64,000 nt of DNA from UBA11740 sp035635855 (GTDB taxonomy: Bacteria > Acidobacteriota > Blastocatellia > Pyrinomonadales > Pyrinomonadaceae): NCBI GenBank assembly GCA_035635855.1, contig DASQAF010000027.1, forward strand, positions 1 through 64,000, given 5' to 3'. Position 1 is the stretch's first letter; every line of letters starts with the position of its first letter. Positions 35,701 through 44,519 of the stretch are shown here, one piece after another. Under the pieces are notes generated by a model. The model searched no databases. It had not been told where the DNA came from and was given only the letters and a program-made list of their open reading frames with translations. Made by a program: the position numbers and the translations under genes.

Positions 35701-35800
35701 TATCCTAATTTCAGAGCGTTTAGGGTTCCAACTTCAGTTGGGTTCTTTCCTGCTTGATAAACGCCCGACTAAAGTCAGCACTCTGAACACATTTATCAAG
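35701..35800. repeat. 100-bp dyad repeat, copy 1
   Basis: This segment begins TATCCTAATTTCA and ends CACTCTGAACACATTTATCA. It aligns over its full length with 45420-45520. Its inner arms, GTTTAGGGTTCCAACTT and AAGTCAGCACTCTGAAC, are imperfectly complementary. No coding capacity is evident. Confidence 0.7.
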
Positions 35801-35882
35801 ATGAGGACACCACGCAAGATCGCAACGCTGACGAGGTTGTTTGTCATCAAATGAGCGTAGAGGCGATGGCGATGATTTGGTG

Positions 35883-35911
35883 GGAACAAACGAAAACCGG
35901 CCGGTGTCTAA
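35883..35911 (+). promoter_or_regulatory. ECF-type promoter before ECF sigma gene
   Basis: GGAACAA (35883-35889), a 16-bp spacer and GTCTAA (35906-35911) match the sigma-E-type -35/-10 pattern (GGAAC, 16 bp, GTCTAA). It lies 79 bp upstream of the GTG of the ECF sigma gene, the position expected for autoregulation. It was found by eye. Confidence 0.6.
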
Positions 35912-35990
35912 ATGGGCGTCTGTCCGGGAAGCCATTGCGGACGTCGGCTTTCGAGCTTCCCGCCCAAATGGGTGCTGAGGGGGGTGCCGA

Positions 35991-36710
35991 GTGAGCTACG
36001 GAGAGCAAATCGCCCTCCGCGGGCATGCGGGCTTGGAAGAAGCTGCTCCGGCCGCTGCAATCGAAGTCCGCTCAACAGCCGAAGACCAGTTCCTTGAAAG
36101 ATTACGACGCGGAGAGGCGGCGGCTTTTGAGCAAGTCGTCGCCGAGCACTCTGGCGATGTTTACGCGTTGCTCTATAGATTGACAACTGATGCTGAGGAG
36201 GCGCGGGACTTAACGCAGGAAACCTTCTTGCGCGCTTTTCAAAGCATCGGCCGCTTTCGCGGCGACGCCAATTTGAAAACGTGGATCTATCGCATCGCGA
36301 TCAACCAGGCACGCAATCGCTGGCGCTGGTGGCGCCGCCGCAAACGCGACCTTACGGTGTCGCTCGACGCCACCGACGACCGAAACGAGCAGCCGCTAAG
36401 CGCGAAATTGACAGATGACGATGCGATTGATCCGGAACAAGAGATGCTGGCACGGGAGCGAGAAGGTTATTTACGGGCGGCTTTGCTCGAGTTGAAACGA
36501 CCGTTTCGCGAAGCTGTAATTCTCCGGGACGTCGAAGGATTCAGTTACGAAGAGATTGCCGAAACTCTTCAGATCAGCATCGGCACCGTAAAGTCACGGC
36601 TGTCGAGAGGAAGATTAGAGTTGCGGGGCAAACTCCAGGATCTTTGTAAATACGAATGGTTGGCCCGCCCCGGCTTCACGAAGAACTCGGTGCCAATGGG
36701 GTCGAAGTGA
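35991..36710 (+). CDS. ECF sigma factor (RpoE-like), second
   Basis: The 239-aa sigma factor has region 2 (AAFEQVVAEHSGDVYALLYRL, DLTQETFLRAFQSIGRF, LKTWIYRIAINQARN) followed by a basic WRWWRRRKR stretch, and region 4 (LELKRPFREAVILRDVEGFSYEEIA, GTVKSRLSRGR). The GTG start at 35991 has a GGGGGT-rich ribosome-binding site just upstream. A sigma-E-type promoter precedes it and an anti-sigma gene follows. It could therefore form a self-contained autoregulated switch. Confidence 0.9.
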   Translation: MSYGEQIALRGHAGLEEAAPAAAIEVRSTAEDQFLERLRRGEAAAFEQVVAEHSGDVYALLYRLTTDAEEARDLTQETFLRAFQSIGRFRGDANLKTWIYRIAINQARNRWRWWRRRKRDLTVSLDATDDRNEQPLSAKLTDDDAIDPEQEMLAREREGYLRAALLELKRPFREAVILRDVEGFSYEEIAETLQISIGTVKSRLSRGRLELRGKLQDLCKYEWLARPGFTKNSVPMGSK

Positions 36711-36930
36711 CGATCTGGGAACGGGCGCAGGGCGATTCAGCCAGGAACGCAGCGATTTGAAAACGTGGCCAGCAACAACGCGTAGTTTTCGCTCCGGCTC
36801 TGGAGGTAAAGTCCGAACCGCTCGCGGTTTCAGATCGGCGTTGCTTCCCTTCGGGAAGCAGCCGGGGTCGGCCAGCCATTCGCCGGCGGAATTTTGAATT
36901 TGAAATTTGAAATCTGAGATTTCAGAGCCT

Positions 36931-37743
36931 ATGTCGTGTGACGAGATCCAAAAATCGCTTTCGCTTTATGTTGATGACGGTTTGACGCCAGAGACGCGAG
37001 CAGTCTGTTACCAGCATCTGGAAGTATGTCCGGTTTGTCGTGCTCAGATAGCGGACCTGCGCGCGATCCGTCACGATCTGGCAATGCTTTCGCGACCGGC
37101 GCCACCGGCCGATCTTATTTCGTCAATCAATAAAGCTTTAGTAACAGAGGCAGCCGTCCAAAGGGCCCGTCGGGCCACTACGTTTGAAGACCTGATTATC
37201 ACGGCACTGCAACCGCGGCTGATGCGTTATGCATTCAGTTCCCTCGCCTCACTGGTTCTTTTCAGCGCAGTGTTTTTGGCTTTGCGACCTCATATGCTGG
37301 CCCTTCACGACGCGGCCCGCGCTTTTGATGAATCGTCGGCAAGTGCTGGCAATTCGGGCAATACCTTGCGCCTGGGCTTCGACATCAACAAGCCAATCTC
37401 CCCTGAGAACTATGCCGCGTTGCGGGCGCCTTTCAACACCGAATCACCCAGCCTTGATCCTGGTGGCGCGCTGGCAACACTGACCTGGGAACCGGCGCAT
37501 CTCCACGAGAACGGCCGCCAGGACGACGACGACATGGTCGTAGTCGCGGATGTCTTCAGTAATGGCAAGGCGTCATTAGCGGATGTGATGCAGGCGCCGC
37601 GCGATCGACGTATGCTGGCGGACTTTGAGAAGGCGCTCCGCCAGAATGCAGCCTTTGTCCCGGCCTCAATGGACCGCCGGCCCGAAACGATGCGCGTCGT
37701 GTTTTCCGTGCAGCGCGTCGACGTGCATGACACGAACTACTGA
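36931..37743 (+). CDS. Anti-sigma factor (zf-HC2 type), second
   Basis: The 270-aa protein starts MSCDEIQKSLSLYVDDGL and carries the zinc-finger motif HLEVCPVC (HxxxCxxC, with an upstream Cys), a linker, and one membrane helix (about 95-118, YAFSSLASLVLFSAVFLALR). A periplasmic domain of about 150 residues follows. The ATG at 36931 is preferred; an upstream TTG at 36907 is weaker. It sits 220 nt after the ECF sigma gene and is the probable cognate inhibitor. Confidence 0.85.
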   Translation: MSCDEIQKSLSLYVDDGLTPETRAVCYQHLEVCPVCRAQIADLRAIRHDLAMLSRPAPPADLISSINKALVTEAAVQRARRATTFEDLIITALQPRLMRYAFSSLASLVLFSAVFLALRPHMLALHDAARAFDESSASAGNSGNTLRLGFDINKPISPENYAALRAPFNTESPSLDPGGALATLTWEPAHLHENGRQDDDDMVVVADVFSNGKASLADVMQAPRDRRMLADFEKALRQNAAFVPASMDRRPETMRVVFSVQRVDVHDTNY

Positions 37744-37758
37744 CCAAGCTGGTCCTTG

Positions 37759-38325
37759 CTAACTTTTCTTAGAACTCTTCGACTTCTTAAAGCGCGCTTC
37801 GATGGTTCCGTTGCGCTTCTTCCCAAACTTTGCGGTTAAGGTAGGATAAGTCTCCACTACCGCAGGCAGATCCTCCGCGCCGATCTTCTTCTCAATGTGG
37901 GGGATTTCTCGTTCCGACGCTTCTATTTCCATGAACAGTCCGAACGGAAGCTCATCGACGAGGACTTCGGCCTTGCCGAGTTTCCATCGCCGGCGCCGCT
38001 TCTCGTAAACCAATGCGGGCCGGAATCCGAGAGACCGAAGAATCGCGTCCACTTTGTCGGCGTTGGCGACTTCGGTTTCCTCTTCCCGCTGATGCTTGAC
38101 CGAAGATTTGGTAGGAATGCGTTGCTTGAAGGTCAGAATTGCGCGCCGGCCGACGCGACGCAGACGCAGCGCACAGCCTCCGAAATCGAGTTGCCCGCCT
38201 CCGTAGATTGTGTTCTCTTCATGCTCAACTTCGTGTTTGACGGCGCCAACTTTGCGCAAGCGACGTTCGATCGCCAGTCGCTGTTTCTGGTTCAGCCGGT
38301 ATTTCTTTTCGATTTCAATCGGCAT
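37759..38325 (-). CDS. CYTH-domain protein (CyaB-like)
   Basis: The 188-aa protein begins with the ExExK signature (IEIEKKYRL) and continues with charged strands typical of the triphosphate tunnel: ALRLRRVGRRAILTFKQRI, EEETEVAN, YEKRRRRWKLG, VLVDELPFGLFMEIEA. CYTH proteins act on triphosphates, as class IV adenylate cyclases, thiamine triphosphatases or inorganic triphosphatases. The sequence alone does not say which. It has a Lys/Ser-rich tail. Confidence 0.85.
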   Translation of the reverse strand: MPIEIEKKYRLNQKQRLAIERRLRKVGAVKHEVEHEENTIYGGGQLDFGGCALRLRRVGRRAILTFKQRIPTKSSVKHQREEETEVANADKVDAILRSLGFRPALVYEKRRRRWKLGKAEVLVDELPFGLFMEIEASEREIPHIEKKIGAEDLPAVVETYPTLTAKFGKKRNGTIEARFKKSKSSKKS

Positions 38326-38358
38326 CGACTCACTGTCTCTGTGACTCTGTGGCTCCGG

Positions 38359-39711
38359 CTAAGCTTGTCGCACCCAACGCCAGACTTCCGGAATCGATGC
38401 TTTCTTTCCAGTCATCAACATGCCGACGCGGTAGATGCGTGACGCCAACCAAATCAAGCCCACCGCGGTCGCAAAGCCAATCGCCAGCGACAAGGCAATC
38501 TGCCACAGCGGCGGCGTTTCAGTCACAATGCGGACCAGCATAGTTATTGGCGCGAAGAATGGAAACATTGAAGCCCAAAATGCCAATGATGAATTCGGGC
38601 TCCGGATCACGGGAAACGCCAGGAATAATCCGCCTACCAGCAGCATGACAACGGGCGTAGACAGCTGGCCACCCTCTTGTGCCGTAGTCACCATCGACCC
38701 TATCAATGCATAGATCGTGGCATAAAGGAAATAACCAAGCAGGAAATACAAACCAAAATAAACGAACATCATCGCCGGAATATGCGGCAGGCTGATTGGT
38801 ACTCCCTGCGCCGCCACCGCGCCCACTCCGTACAACGCAAAGAGGACAAACGCGAGGCTCCAGATCCCCAACTGCGTCAATGCCACCAGCGAAACGCCCA
38901 CTAGCTTGCCCACCAACAGCGGAAACGATCTTATGGAAGAAAACAATATCTCAGCAATCCGCGTTTCTTTTTCTTCGATCACGGCCCCCAGAATCATCTG
39001 GCCGTACAATAGGGTGGTTATGTAAATAATCAAGCCGAAACCGAACACTACGCTGAATCCGCCGCCGGAATCCTGTTCTTCTCCGCCGGCGCTCACCTTT
39101 GTGCTTGACAGAGTCACCTTCCGGTTGAGTTCATTCACGACGTTGGGCGGCACATGCTCTTCCGCCAGACGTACATCGCGCACAGCGATACTCAAACGGC
39201 CGGCAACCGTCTCGCGAGTAAAAACGTCGCCGGTGTTCCGGCCATAAAATTGAGCCTTGCCGTTAGTCAAAATATCGCTCGGAATAATGACGTAGGCATC
39301 AAGTTCTGATTTTCGCACCCGCTCGCTAAGCTGCCGTTTGATATCTTCCAGAGACTTGCCGGCGCGATCGACTCGCTCGAGCGTGTAGCCTTGTTCGCTA
39401 AACTGCGCCGTACGCTTCATTCGCTCTTGTTGATTGGAATTGACCTGCGGAGCCGGTGCGTTCTGCTGTGACTCGGTTTCATCCTCAGCGCGCTCAGTCA
39501 TGAGGGCATCGCGAAAACGATCGTAAAGCTTTGCGCTTTCATCAACGACCGCAATGCGCGTCGGACCGCCCGCCTTGATTCTGGCGAGGTAAGAGGGCAC
39601 TACGGTAAACAAAAGCATTATTACCGGTCCCATCACCGTCATGACCATAAAAAACCTGGAGCGCACGCGCTGAATATATTCGCGCCTGATGACGGCGAGG
39701 AGTTTTCTCAT
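38359..39711 (-). CDS. ABC transporter permease (NatB/ABC-2 type)
   Basis: The 450-aa permease has an N-terminal helix (MVMTVMGPVIMLLFTVVPSYL), a large extracytoplasmic domain (about 45-225) and five or six helices at the C-terminus. ILGAVIEEKETRIAEILFSSI is the hallmark of the ABC-2/NatB family. It overlaps the ATPase gene by 4 nt. The pair probably exports a substrate such as Na+, a lipid or a peptide; the cargo is not identifiable. Confidence 0.85.
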   Translation of the reverse strand: MRKLLAVIRREYIQRVRSRFFMVMTVMGPVIMLLFTVVPSYLARIKAGGPTRIAVVDESAKLYDRFRDALMTERAEDETESQQNAPAPQVNSNQQERMKRTAQFSEQGYTLERVDRAGKSLEDIKRQLSERVRKSELDAYVIIPSDILTNGKAQFYGRNTGDVFTRETVAGRLSIAVRDVRLAEEHVPPNVVNELNRKVTLSSTKVSAGGEEQDSGGGFSVVFGFGLIIYITTLLYGQMILGAVIEEKETRIAEILFSSIRSFPLLVGKLVGVSLVALTQLGIWSLAFVLFALYGVGAVAAQGVPISLPHIPAMMFVYFGLYFLLGYFLYATIYALIGSMVTTAQEGGQLSTPVVMLLVGGLFLAFPVIRSPNSSLAFWASMFPFFAPITMLVRIVTETPPLWQIALSLAIGFATAVGLIWLASRIYRVGMLMTGKKASIPEVWRWVRQA

Positions 39712-40622
39712 GCAGCCTCTCTTGCTTTTTCAATAAAGATGTCGTGCAAACTTGGCTCGACCAATTCGAATTTCGTGACATCAACGCCCGCATCAACCAG
39801 ACGCTTTAAAAGAGTTTGCGGATTCGCTCCCGGTACAAGTAACACCTCAAAGTCATCGCCGTTCTGCCGAATGTTCGCCACCAACGCCGGATCGTTCAAG
39901 AAGCCGTCGCCGCCGTTGATTTGCAGCGCGACGGCGTTGCGCGAGAAACTGCGCCGGATCTCGCGCAAGCGGCCATCCAGAACCTTATGCGCCCGATTGA
40001 TCATGCAGACGTCGTCACAAAGTTTTTCCGCAATTTCCATCTGATGCGTCGAGAGAATGATCGTCTTGCCCGCCGCCTTTTGTTCCAGGATCGTTTCCTT
40101 CATCAAATCTACGTTGACCGGATCGAGGCCCGAGAACGGCTCATCCAAAATTACCAGGTCAGGATTGTGAATTACTGCCGTTATGAACTGGACCTTCTGC
40201 TGCATACCCTTTGACAGTTCTTTGGTGCGCGTTTCTTTCCAGTCGGAAAGTTGTAGCTTCCGGAGCCAGTTATCGATCCGTGCGTCGGCTTCCTTGCCGC
40301 GCAGGCCTTTCAGCTCGGCGAAAAAGCGCAACTGCTCGCCGATCTTCATCTTCTTGTAGAGCCCGCGCTCTTCCGGCAGGTAACCGATGCGATCCTGCAG
40401 CGCGCTTGTCATCTGTTGCCCGAACAATGCGATGCTGCCTGAGTCGGGAATGATGATGTTGACGATCATCCGGATGGTGGTGGTCTTGCCGGCGCCGTTC
40501 GGTCCAATCAAACCAAAGACGCGGCCCGGCCGCACCTGCAAGCTGAGGTCGTTAACCGCGGTAAACTCGCCGTAGCGCTTGGTCACGTGCTCAAGAACGA
40601 GCGTCGGTTTGGTGTGGTCCAT
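39708..40622 (-). CDS. ABC transporter ATPase (NatA-like)
   Basis: The 304-aa ATPase has Walker A GPNGAGKTTT, Q-loop GYLPEERGLY, signature LSKGMQQKVQ, Walker B LVILDEPFSGLDP and switch His (STHQME). A roughly 80-residue C-terminal domain of the DUF4162 type follows. It is upstream of and overlaps its permease gene. The order and fold match NatAB-type exporters. Confidence 0.92.
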   Translation of the reverse strand: MDHTKPTLVLEHVTKRYGEFTAVNDLSLQVRPGRVFGLIGPNGAGKTTTIRMIVNIIIPDSGSIALFGQQMTSALQDRIGYLPEERGLYKKMKIGEQLRFFAELKGLRGKEADARIDNWLRKLQLSDWKETRTKELSKGMQQKVQFITAVIHNPDLVILDEPFSGLDPVNVDLMKETILEQKAAGKTIILSTHQMEIAEKLCDDVCMINRAHKVLDGRLREIRRSFSRNAVALQINGGDGFLNDPALVANIRQNGDDFEVLLVPGANPQTLLKRLVDAGVDVTKFELVEPSLHDIFIEKAREAA

Positions 40623-40660
40623 GCTAACCGTTTGTTTACGAGATTGAACAGGTCACAGTT

Positions 40661-40942
40661 TCAGTGGTCAATGCGAAAGGATGAAAACAAGCCTGTGGGA
40701 TCGAGATTGATCTCCTCGACATGCTGGACCGCCGAGAAGCGAGGGCCGGTCGCAAGTTCATGCTTGAGCGCTTCAACGTTCGGCGCCGGACCTTCCGCGA
40801 GAACCTCAACCCGTCCGTCATCAAGGTTCTTCACATAACCGACCACCTGATGACGCGCCGCCGCGCGCTGAGCGAAGAAACGAAAGCCCACCCCCTGCAC
40901 GTCGCCACTGATGAAAAACCTGCGCGCAACTTTATTGGTCAT
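40661..40942 (-). CDS. acyP: Acylphosphatase
   Basis: The 93-aa enzyme hydrolyses acyl phosphates. The family signature is complete: ISGDVQGVGFRFF with the catalytic Arg21, and VGYVKNLDDGRVEV with Asn39. The C-terminal strand is SSFRIDH. It sits between the ABC exporter and a large secreted-protein gene on the same strand. Confidence 0.95.
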   Translation of the reverse strand: MTNKVARRFFISGDVQGVGFRFFAQRAAARHQVVGYVKNLDDGRVEVLAEGPAPNVEALKHELATGPRFSAVQHVEEINLDPTGLFSSFRIDH

Positions 40943-40966
40943 TGATTTTCGATGCGAGCGCCTATC

Positions 40967-43849
40967 TTAACGCGCACTCACCAACTCAACAACCGCGATC
41001 CCGCCGGCGGCGATGTTGAGTGTGACACTGTCGGATGCGCCCGTTTTTCTGGTCACCGAGAGAGTTTGGTCCGCAGTCCATTCAACCGCGCTCAAAATTC
41101 CGGCGCCGCGTAAACCGATCGTCACGTTTACATTCGCGCTGCGATCGACCTGGGCCAATCCCTGCTGTGGCTTGAACACGCCGTTGTCATTGAAGAGCGT
41201 GACGACCCATCCGCGCGAATTGCGATTGATTAAGTATTCAACGTCGCCTGCAACTCTAACCGGCGTCGCATCGGCGGCGAGATGAGCGAGCAGATGAGCA
41301 ACGAAAGGCAGCAGTCGTTCATCTTCACCCAGAAGGTGCGGGACTGTGACAAACACCACCTTGCCGCGACCGATCTTGTTTACGGTCACCAGTGGGTCGC
41401 CGTTGGGTGTTGCGATTAGAACTTCGCTTCCTTTGGGGACGACCTTCCTGTAGCGAAACGCCTGGCCGCTCAAGTCCTGCGGAGGTTCGCCTGCAGAAAG
41501 ACAGCGCGCACTGTCTTCTTCTATGAGCGCGCCGAATTCCTGTACTCCCAGGAACTCCGGTGACAGGCCGCTCGTCTGGGCCGTGTTCAATACCACGACG
41601 CCACCTTTACGGACGTAGCTGAAAAGTTTCTGCGCCCAGTCGCTCGTCCACTTGATATCTCCACCAACAACAATAGCCCGGTACGAATCTATCGCGTCTA
41701 TTGGGGATCCAACACCGTTCGCGCCTTCGGCGCTCAATGCGGACGAGACGTCCGCGCTTCCAGCATTTGCTCGACCTTGGACCTTGGATCTTGGACGTTG
41801 GAAGGGTGAAGCCACCAGCACATCGAAGATATTTCCAAAGACTCCCGGCACGAATGCCTGTCGCTCGCCGCTGGCGGGCTCGCCTTCACGAACCGGTCCG
41901 GGATAATAAGCCGCGCCAAACAACTCTCGCAGCGCGCGATCGCTGCGATTAATTTGAGAAATACCGAACGGCCACTGCGGATAGTCGGTCATTTCCCAGC
42001 CGTGCGCCGGATCGAGCAGAAACGCGATGGGCGTGTAAGGCGTGCCGCGGTCGGGATGCTTTTCAGCGAACCTGATGAACTCATCCGTGATGTGACCGAG
42101 CGGATTCAATTGAAACGGATGTTCGCCCGGGCCGGGTTTGAAAAACTGATCGAAACCCTGCTCGAGATAGATTGCGGATGCGCCCGACATGTAATAAAGG
42201 TAATAACTTTTTCGATACCACGAGAGCGACGGTCCCATCGTCGCTCCGTAACGCGAATGAAAAAAGTTGTCCGGGCCGGCAAAGTTTTGCTGCTTGGTAA
42301 ACGTGGTCGCGCTATCACCAAAATTCGGCGCGTGATAATAAAAGAATTCGCCACCGTACTGCCGCGCCGCGCCGCGCGTGAACGCCAGGCGCATCGCCGT
42401 CATCGGCTGCACCGCCGCGGTTTCCATTCCAATCACCCGCACGCCCCACTCGGTCAGCGCATGCGCGAAAGACGTGCTGGAGGTTGATTGCGCCGGAATC
42501 ATCTTGTCCCACATCGGCCCGGTTTGCGTCTTGAACATTGCGCTCCATTTTCGCGCGAGCGCGTCTGTGTAGAACGCCTGATGGGCTGCGAGTAATTGAG
42601 CTCTCGTCATGTCGGGCGAGATCTTCAAATACTGCGGCGCTTCGCTCCAGACAAAGCCGATGCTTTCGCCTGAGATCCAACCGAGGAACTGATCGCGCAA
42701 GTCGGTGTTCAGAAGTTTCCAGGCCGCTTGAGCCTCCGCGGCCGACGCAAAGTTGGCCGCGCCGTAATTTATCAAGACCGCAAACGGCGATTTCGTTTCA
42801 GCCAGATAACGACGAAACGCACTTCCCTCTTTTATCAACTCCGGCAGGTCGTTTATGTAGACCACGGGCACGACAAGGTTCGAAGCAAAGATGGGAACGT
42901 CACGTTTGCCTGAATAGGTTTTGACAAACTCGTCAATCGGCTCGGCATTGAAGGGATAGAGTGGACGCTCGCCGGGTGGTTTGTCGTAAAGCTGCCAGAA
43001 CTCTTTCGCGATATTCCAGGGCATGAGAAAGTCGCGGCCGGCCAATTTCGGCCGCGACCACGCCGGCGGCAGATCGTTTCGCGGCGGCGCATCAATCAGC
43101 GGCGCCAGAGGCGCGCGCGTGCCTGACCACTCGCGGAGGTAACGCGTCGCGGCAAAGTCAGGTTTGCGACGGCCATTCGGCACGTATGCCAGGTCGTTCG
43201 TAATCAGAAAGCAATCGACTTGCCGACGTGCTTGTGCGGCCTTATCGATTTCGATTGAGACCCGTGCCGGGCCTTTAGTCAGCGTTGCCGCCGCACCGTC
43301 CCAGGCAAAGGCCCAACCCCAATACCTGCTCACTTCATCATGCGGATCGATTACGTCCCTGGTCCCGAACTCATGTTGAAGAGCCTCGCGCCCGTTCTGC
43401 GAAATACGGATTACAAAGTTCTCGGTCTTGTTGGCAAAGTCAGCATAGCGCACCCAGATTTGGTATTCGCCGGCTCTCGGGACTTCGAGATCCTGATAAA
43501 TGGTTGCCCGCGTTTCGTCCGCTGCGGCGGCGACTGAATTCCACTCGCTCTCACCGCCCTGCGACCACTCGGCGGAAACACCCGGCCCGCTAATCGACCA
43601 TCCCGGAGCTTTGGTTGCAGGCAATTCCAGATAGGAAGGATTCAGTAGTGGTTCATGACGCGACGTTTCAGTCAGGCCGCGCATGTTCTCAGCTTCATAC
43701 CAGAGGTATTCGTTGACGGAGCGGGGGACGGTGAGACGGGGTGACGCGGAGACTTGATCCATTCGCTCAGTGCGCGACTTGGACGGACGAGCGATAGCGC
43801 CAAACGCGAGTGCGCAGCAGATCGCCAGACATATAAAGCGCGTCTTCAA
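40967..43849 (-). CDS. Large secreted carbohydrate-active-like protein
   Basis: The 960-aa protein has a signal peptide (about 1-20), then a CBM-like beta-sandwich (about 45-215: YEAENMRGLTE, IYQDLEVPRAGEYQIWVRYAD). The central part (about 270-690) looks like a TIM-barrel glycoside hydrolase-type domain. A segment like the GATase/trimerisation domain of beta-galactosidases follows (YRAIVVGGDIKWTSDW, VRKGGVVVLNT). No catalytic residues are claimed. A stretch of about 35 residues (QRPRSKVQGRANAGSADVSS and following) is encoded by repeat-like DNA and looks like an in-frame insertion. The function is unknown; polysaccharide handling is an inference. Confidence 0.65.
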   Translation of the reverse strand: MKTRFICLAICCALAFGAIARPSKSRTERMDQVSASPRLTVPRSVNEYLWYEAENMRGLTETSRHEPLLNPSYLELPATKAPGWSISGPGVSAEWSQGGESEWNSVAAAADETRATIYQDLEVPRAGEYQIWVRYADFANKTENFVIRISQNGREALQHEFGTRDVIDPHDEVSRYWGWAFAWDGAAATLTKGPARVSIEIDKAAQARRQVDCFLITNDLAYVPNGRRKPDFAATRYLREWSGTRAPLAPLIDAPPRNDLPPAWSRPKLAGRDFLMPWNIAKEFWQLYDKPPGERPLYPFNAEPIDEFVKTYSGKRDVPIFASNLVVPVVYINDLPELIKEGSAFRRYLAETKSPFAVLINYGAANFASAAEAQAAWKLLNTDLRDQFLGWISGESIGFVWSEAPQYLKISPDMTRAQLLAAHQAFYTDALARKWSAMFKTQTGPMWDKMIPAQSTSSTSFAHALTEWGVRVIGMETAAVQPMTAMRLAFTRGAARQYGGEFFYYHAPNFGDSATTFTKQQNFAGPDNFFHSRYGATMGPSLSWYRKSYYLYYMSGASAIYLEQGFDQFFKPGPGEHPFQLNPLGHITDEFIRFAEKHPDRGTPYTPIAFLLDPAHGWEMTDYPQWPFGISQINRSDRALRELFGAAYYPGPVREGEPASGERQAFVPGVFGNIFDVLVASPFQRPRSKVQGRANAGSADVSSALSAEGANGVGSPIDAIDSYRAIVVGGDIKWTSDWAQKLFSYVRKGGVVVLNTAQTSGLSPEFLGVQEFGALIEEDSARCLSAGEPPQDLSGQAFRYRKVVPKGSEVLIATPNGDPLVTVNKIGRGKVVFVTVPHLLGEDERLLPFVAHLLAHLAADATPVRVAGDVEYLINRNSRGWVVTLFNDNGVFKPQQGLAQVDRSANVNVTIGLRGAGILSAVEWTADQTLSVTRKTGASDSVTLNIAAGGIAVVELVSAR
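41712..41805. repeat. Repeat DNA inserted in-frame in a CDS
   Basis: Inside the secreted-protein gene lie a perfect 7-bp-arm palindrome GCGGACG-AGA-CGTCCGC (41739-41755) and a short tandem tract of TTGGAC/TTGGAT units (41775-41800). Both are of the intergenic repeat type. They keep the frame open and add about 31 low-complexity residues between two conserved-looking parts of the protein. Confidence 0.6.
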
Positions 43850-43877
43850 GATGTTCTTAGTGTTCCCTCTCTGATTG

Positions 43878-44519
43878 CTAATGACCGATCTGCCAAGCCT
43901 TGATGGCGCTAACCGGACGAATCAGCATGATAATTTCCAGCAGCAGACTGTCTCTAATCCAGATCAGGAGCAGCAGCTCTGTCGCCACGAATATCACGAT
44001 CGATCGGCGCCATCCAAGCTTCCGCGCGATCATGAAGCCAAGCCCACAGCAGATAATGTCGCCGAGCGAGTTGACGACCGTGTCGCCCTGGTAGCCGAGA
44101 GCTGCCGTCGCTTCACGATAGCGCTCAATCACGGTGTTGGTATTCTCGATCAATTCCCAGGCCGACTCGATCATGAGGGCCATAAACAACCGCCACCTCC
44201 AAGACATTCCGCGAACGAGTAAAGCCAGCAGCCCGCAAAACATCAGGCCGTGGAGAATGTGCGTAAAACTGTAGGGATCAAGAAAGGTTTGAGAAGTACG
44301 CGGGCCCCACGCATCACTTGTCCAGAGAAACCCCTGGCAGGCACACCACCACAAACGTCCCTGGTAGCGAAGTTGGAGGGCCGTGACCAACAGAACTAGC
44401 GGAATGCCGAGCGCCGGCCAGAGATTTCTATTTTTGAAGTAGGAAGACGTGAGAGGGCGGAGTGATTTGGATCCGTTGTTCAGCCTGTTTGAGGCAGGCC
44501 GCTTCGCGTCTGATTGCAT
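43878..44519 (-). CDS. DUF2585 (UPF0314) membrane protein
   Basis: The 213-aa membrane protein matches the DUF2585 pattern: WWCACQGFLWTSDAWGPRTS, DPYSFTHILHGLMFCGLL, IESAWELIENTNTVIERYR and GDTVVNSLGDIICCGLGF. About five membrane helices are visible. The function is unknown. The ATG at 44519 overlaps the upstream stop codon by one base (TGATG), so it is translationally coupled to the HemQ-like gene. Confidence 0.85.
   Translation of the reverse strand: MQSDAKRPASNRLNNGSKSLRPLTSSYFKNRNLWPALGIPLVLLVTALQLRYQGRLWWCACQGFLWTSDAWGPRTSQTFLDPYSFTHILHGLMFCGLLALLVRGMSWRWRLFMALMIESAWELIENTNTVIERYREATAALGYQGDTVVNSLGDIICCGLGFMIARKLGWRRSIVIFVATELLLLIWIRDSLLLEIIMLIRPVSAIKAWQIGH

Larger units (their letters stand above)
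35584..35990. other. Divergent gap with repeat and ECF promoter
   Basis: No gene is supported here. The gap holds one copy of a roughly 100-bp dyad repeat (35701-35800) and, nearer the sigma gene, an ECF-type promoter (35883-35911). Both are listed separately. Confidence 0.5.
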
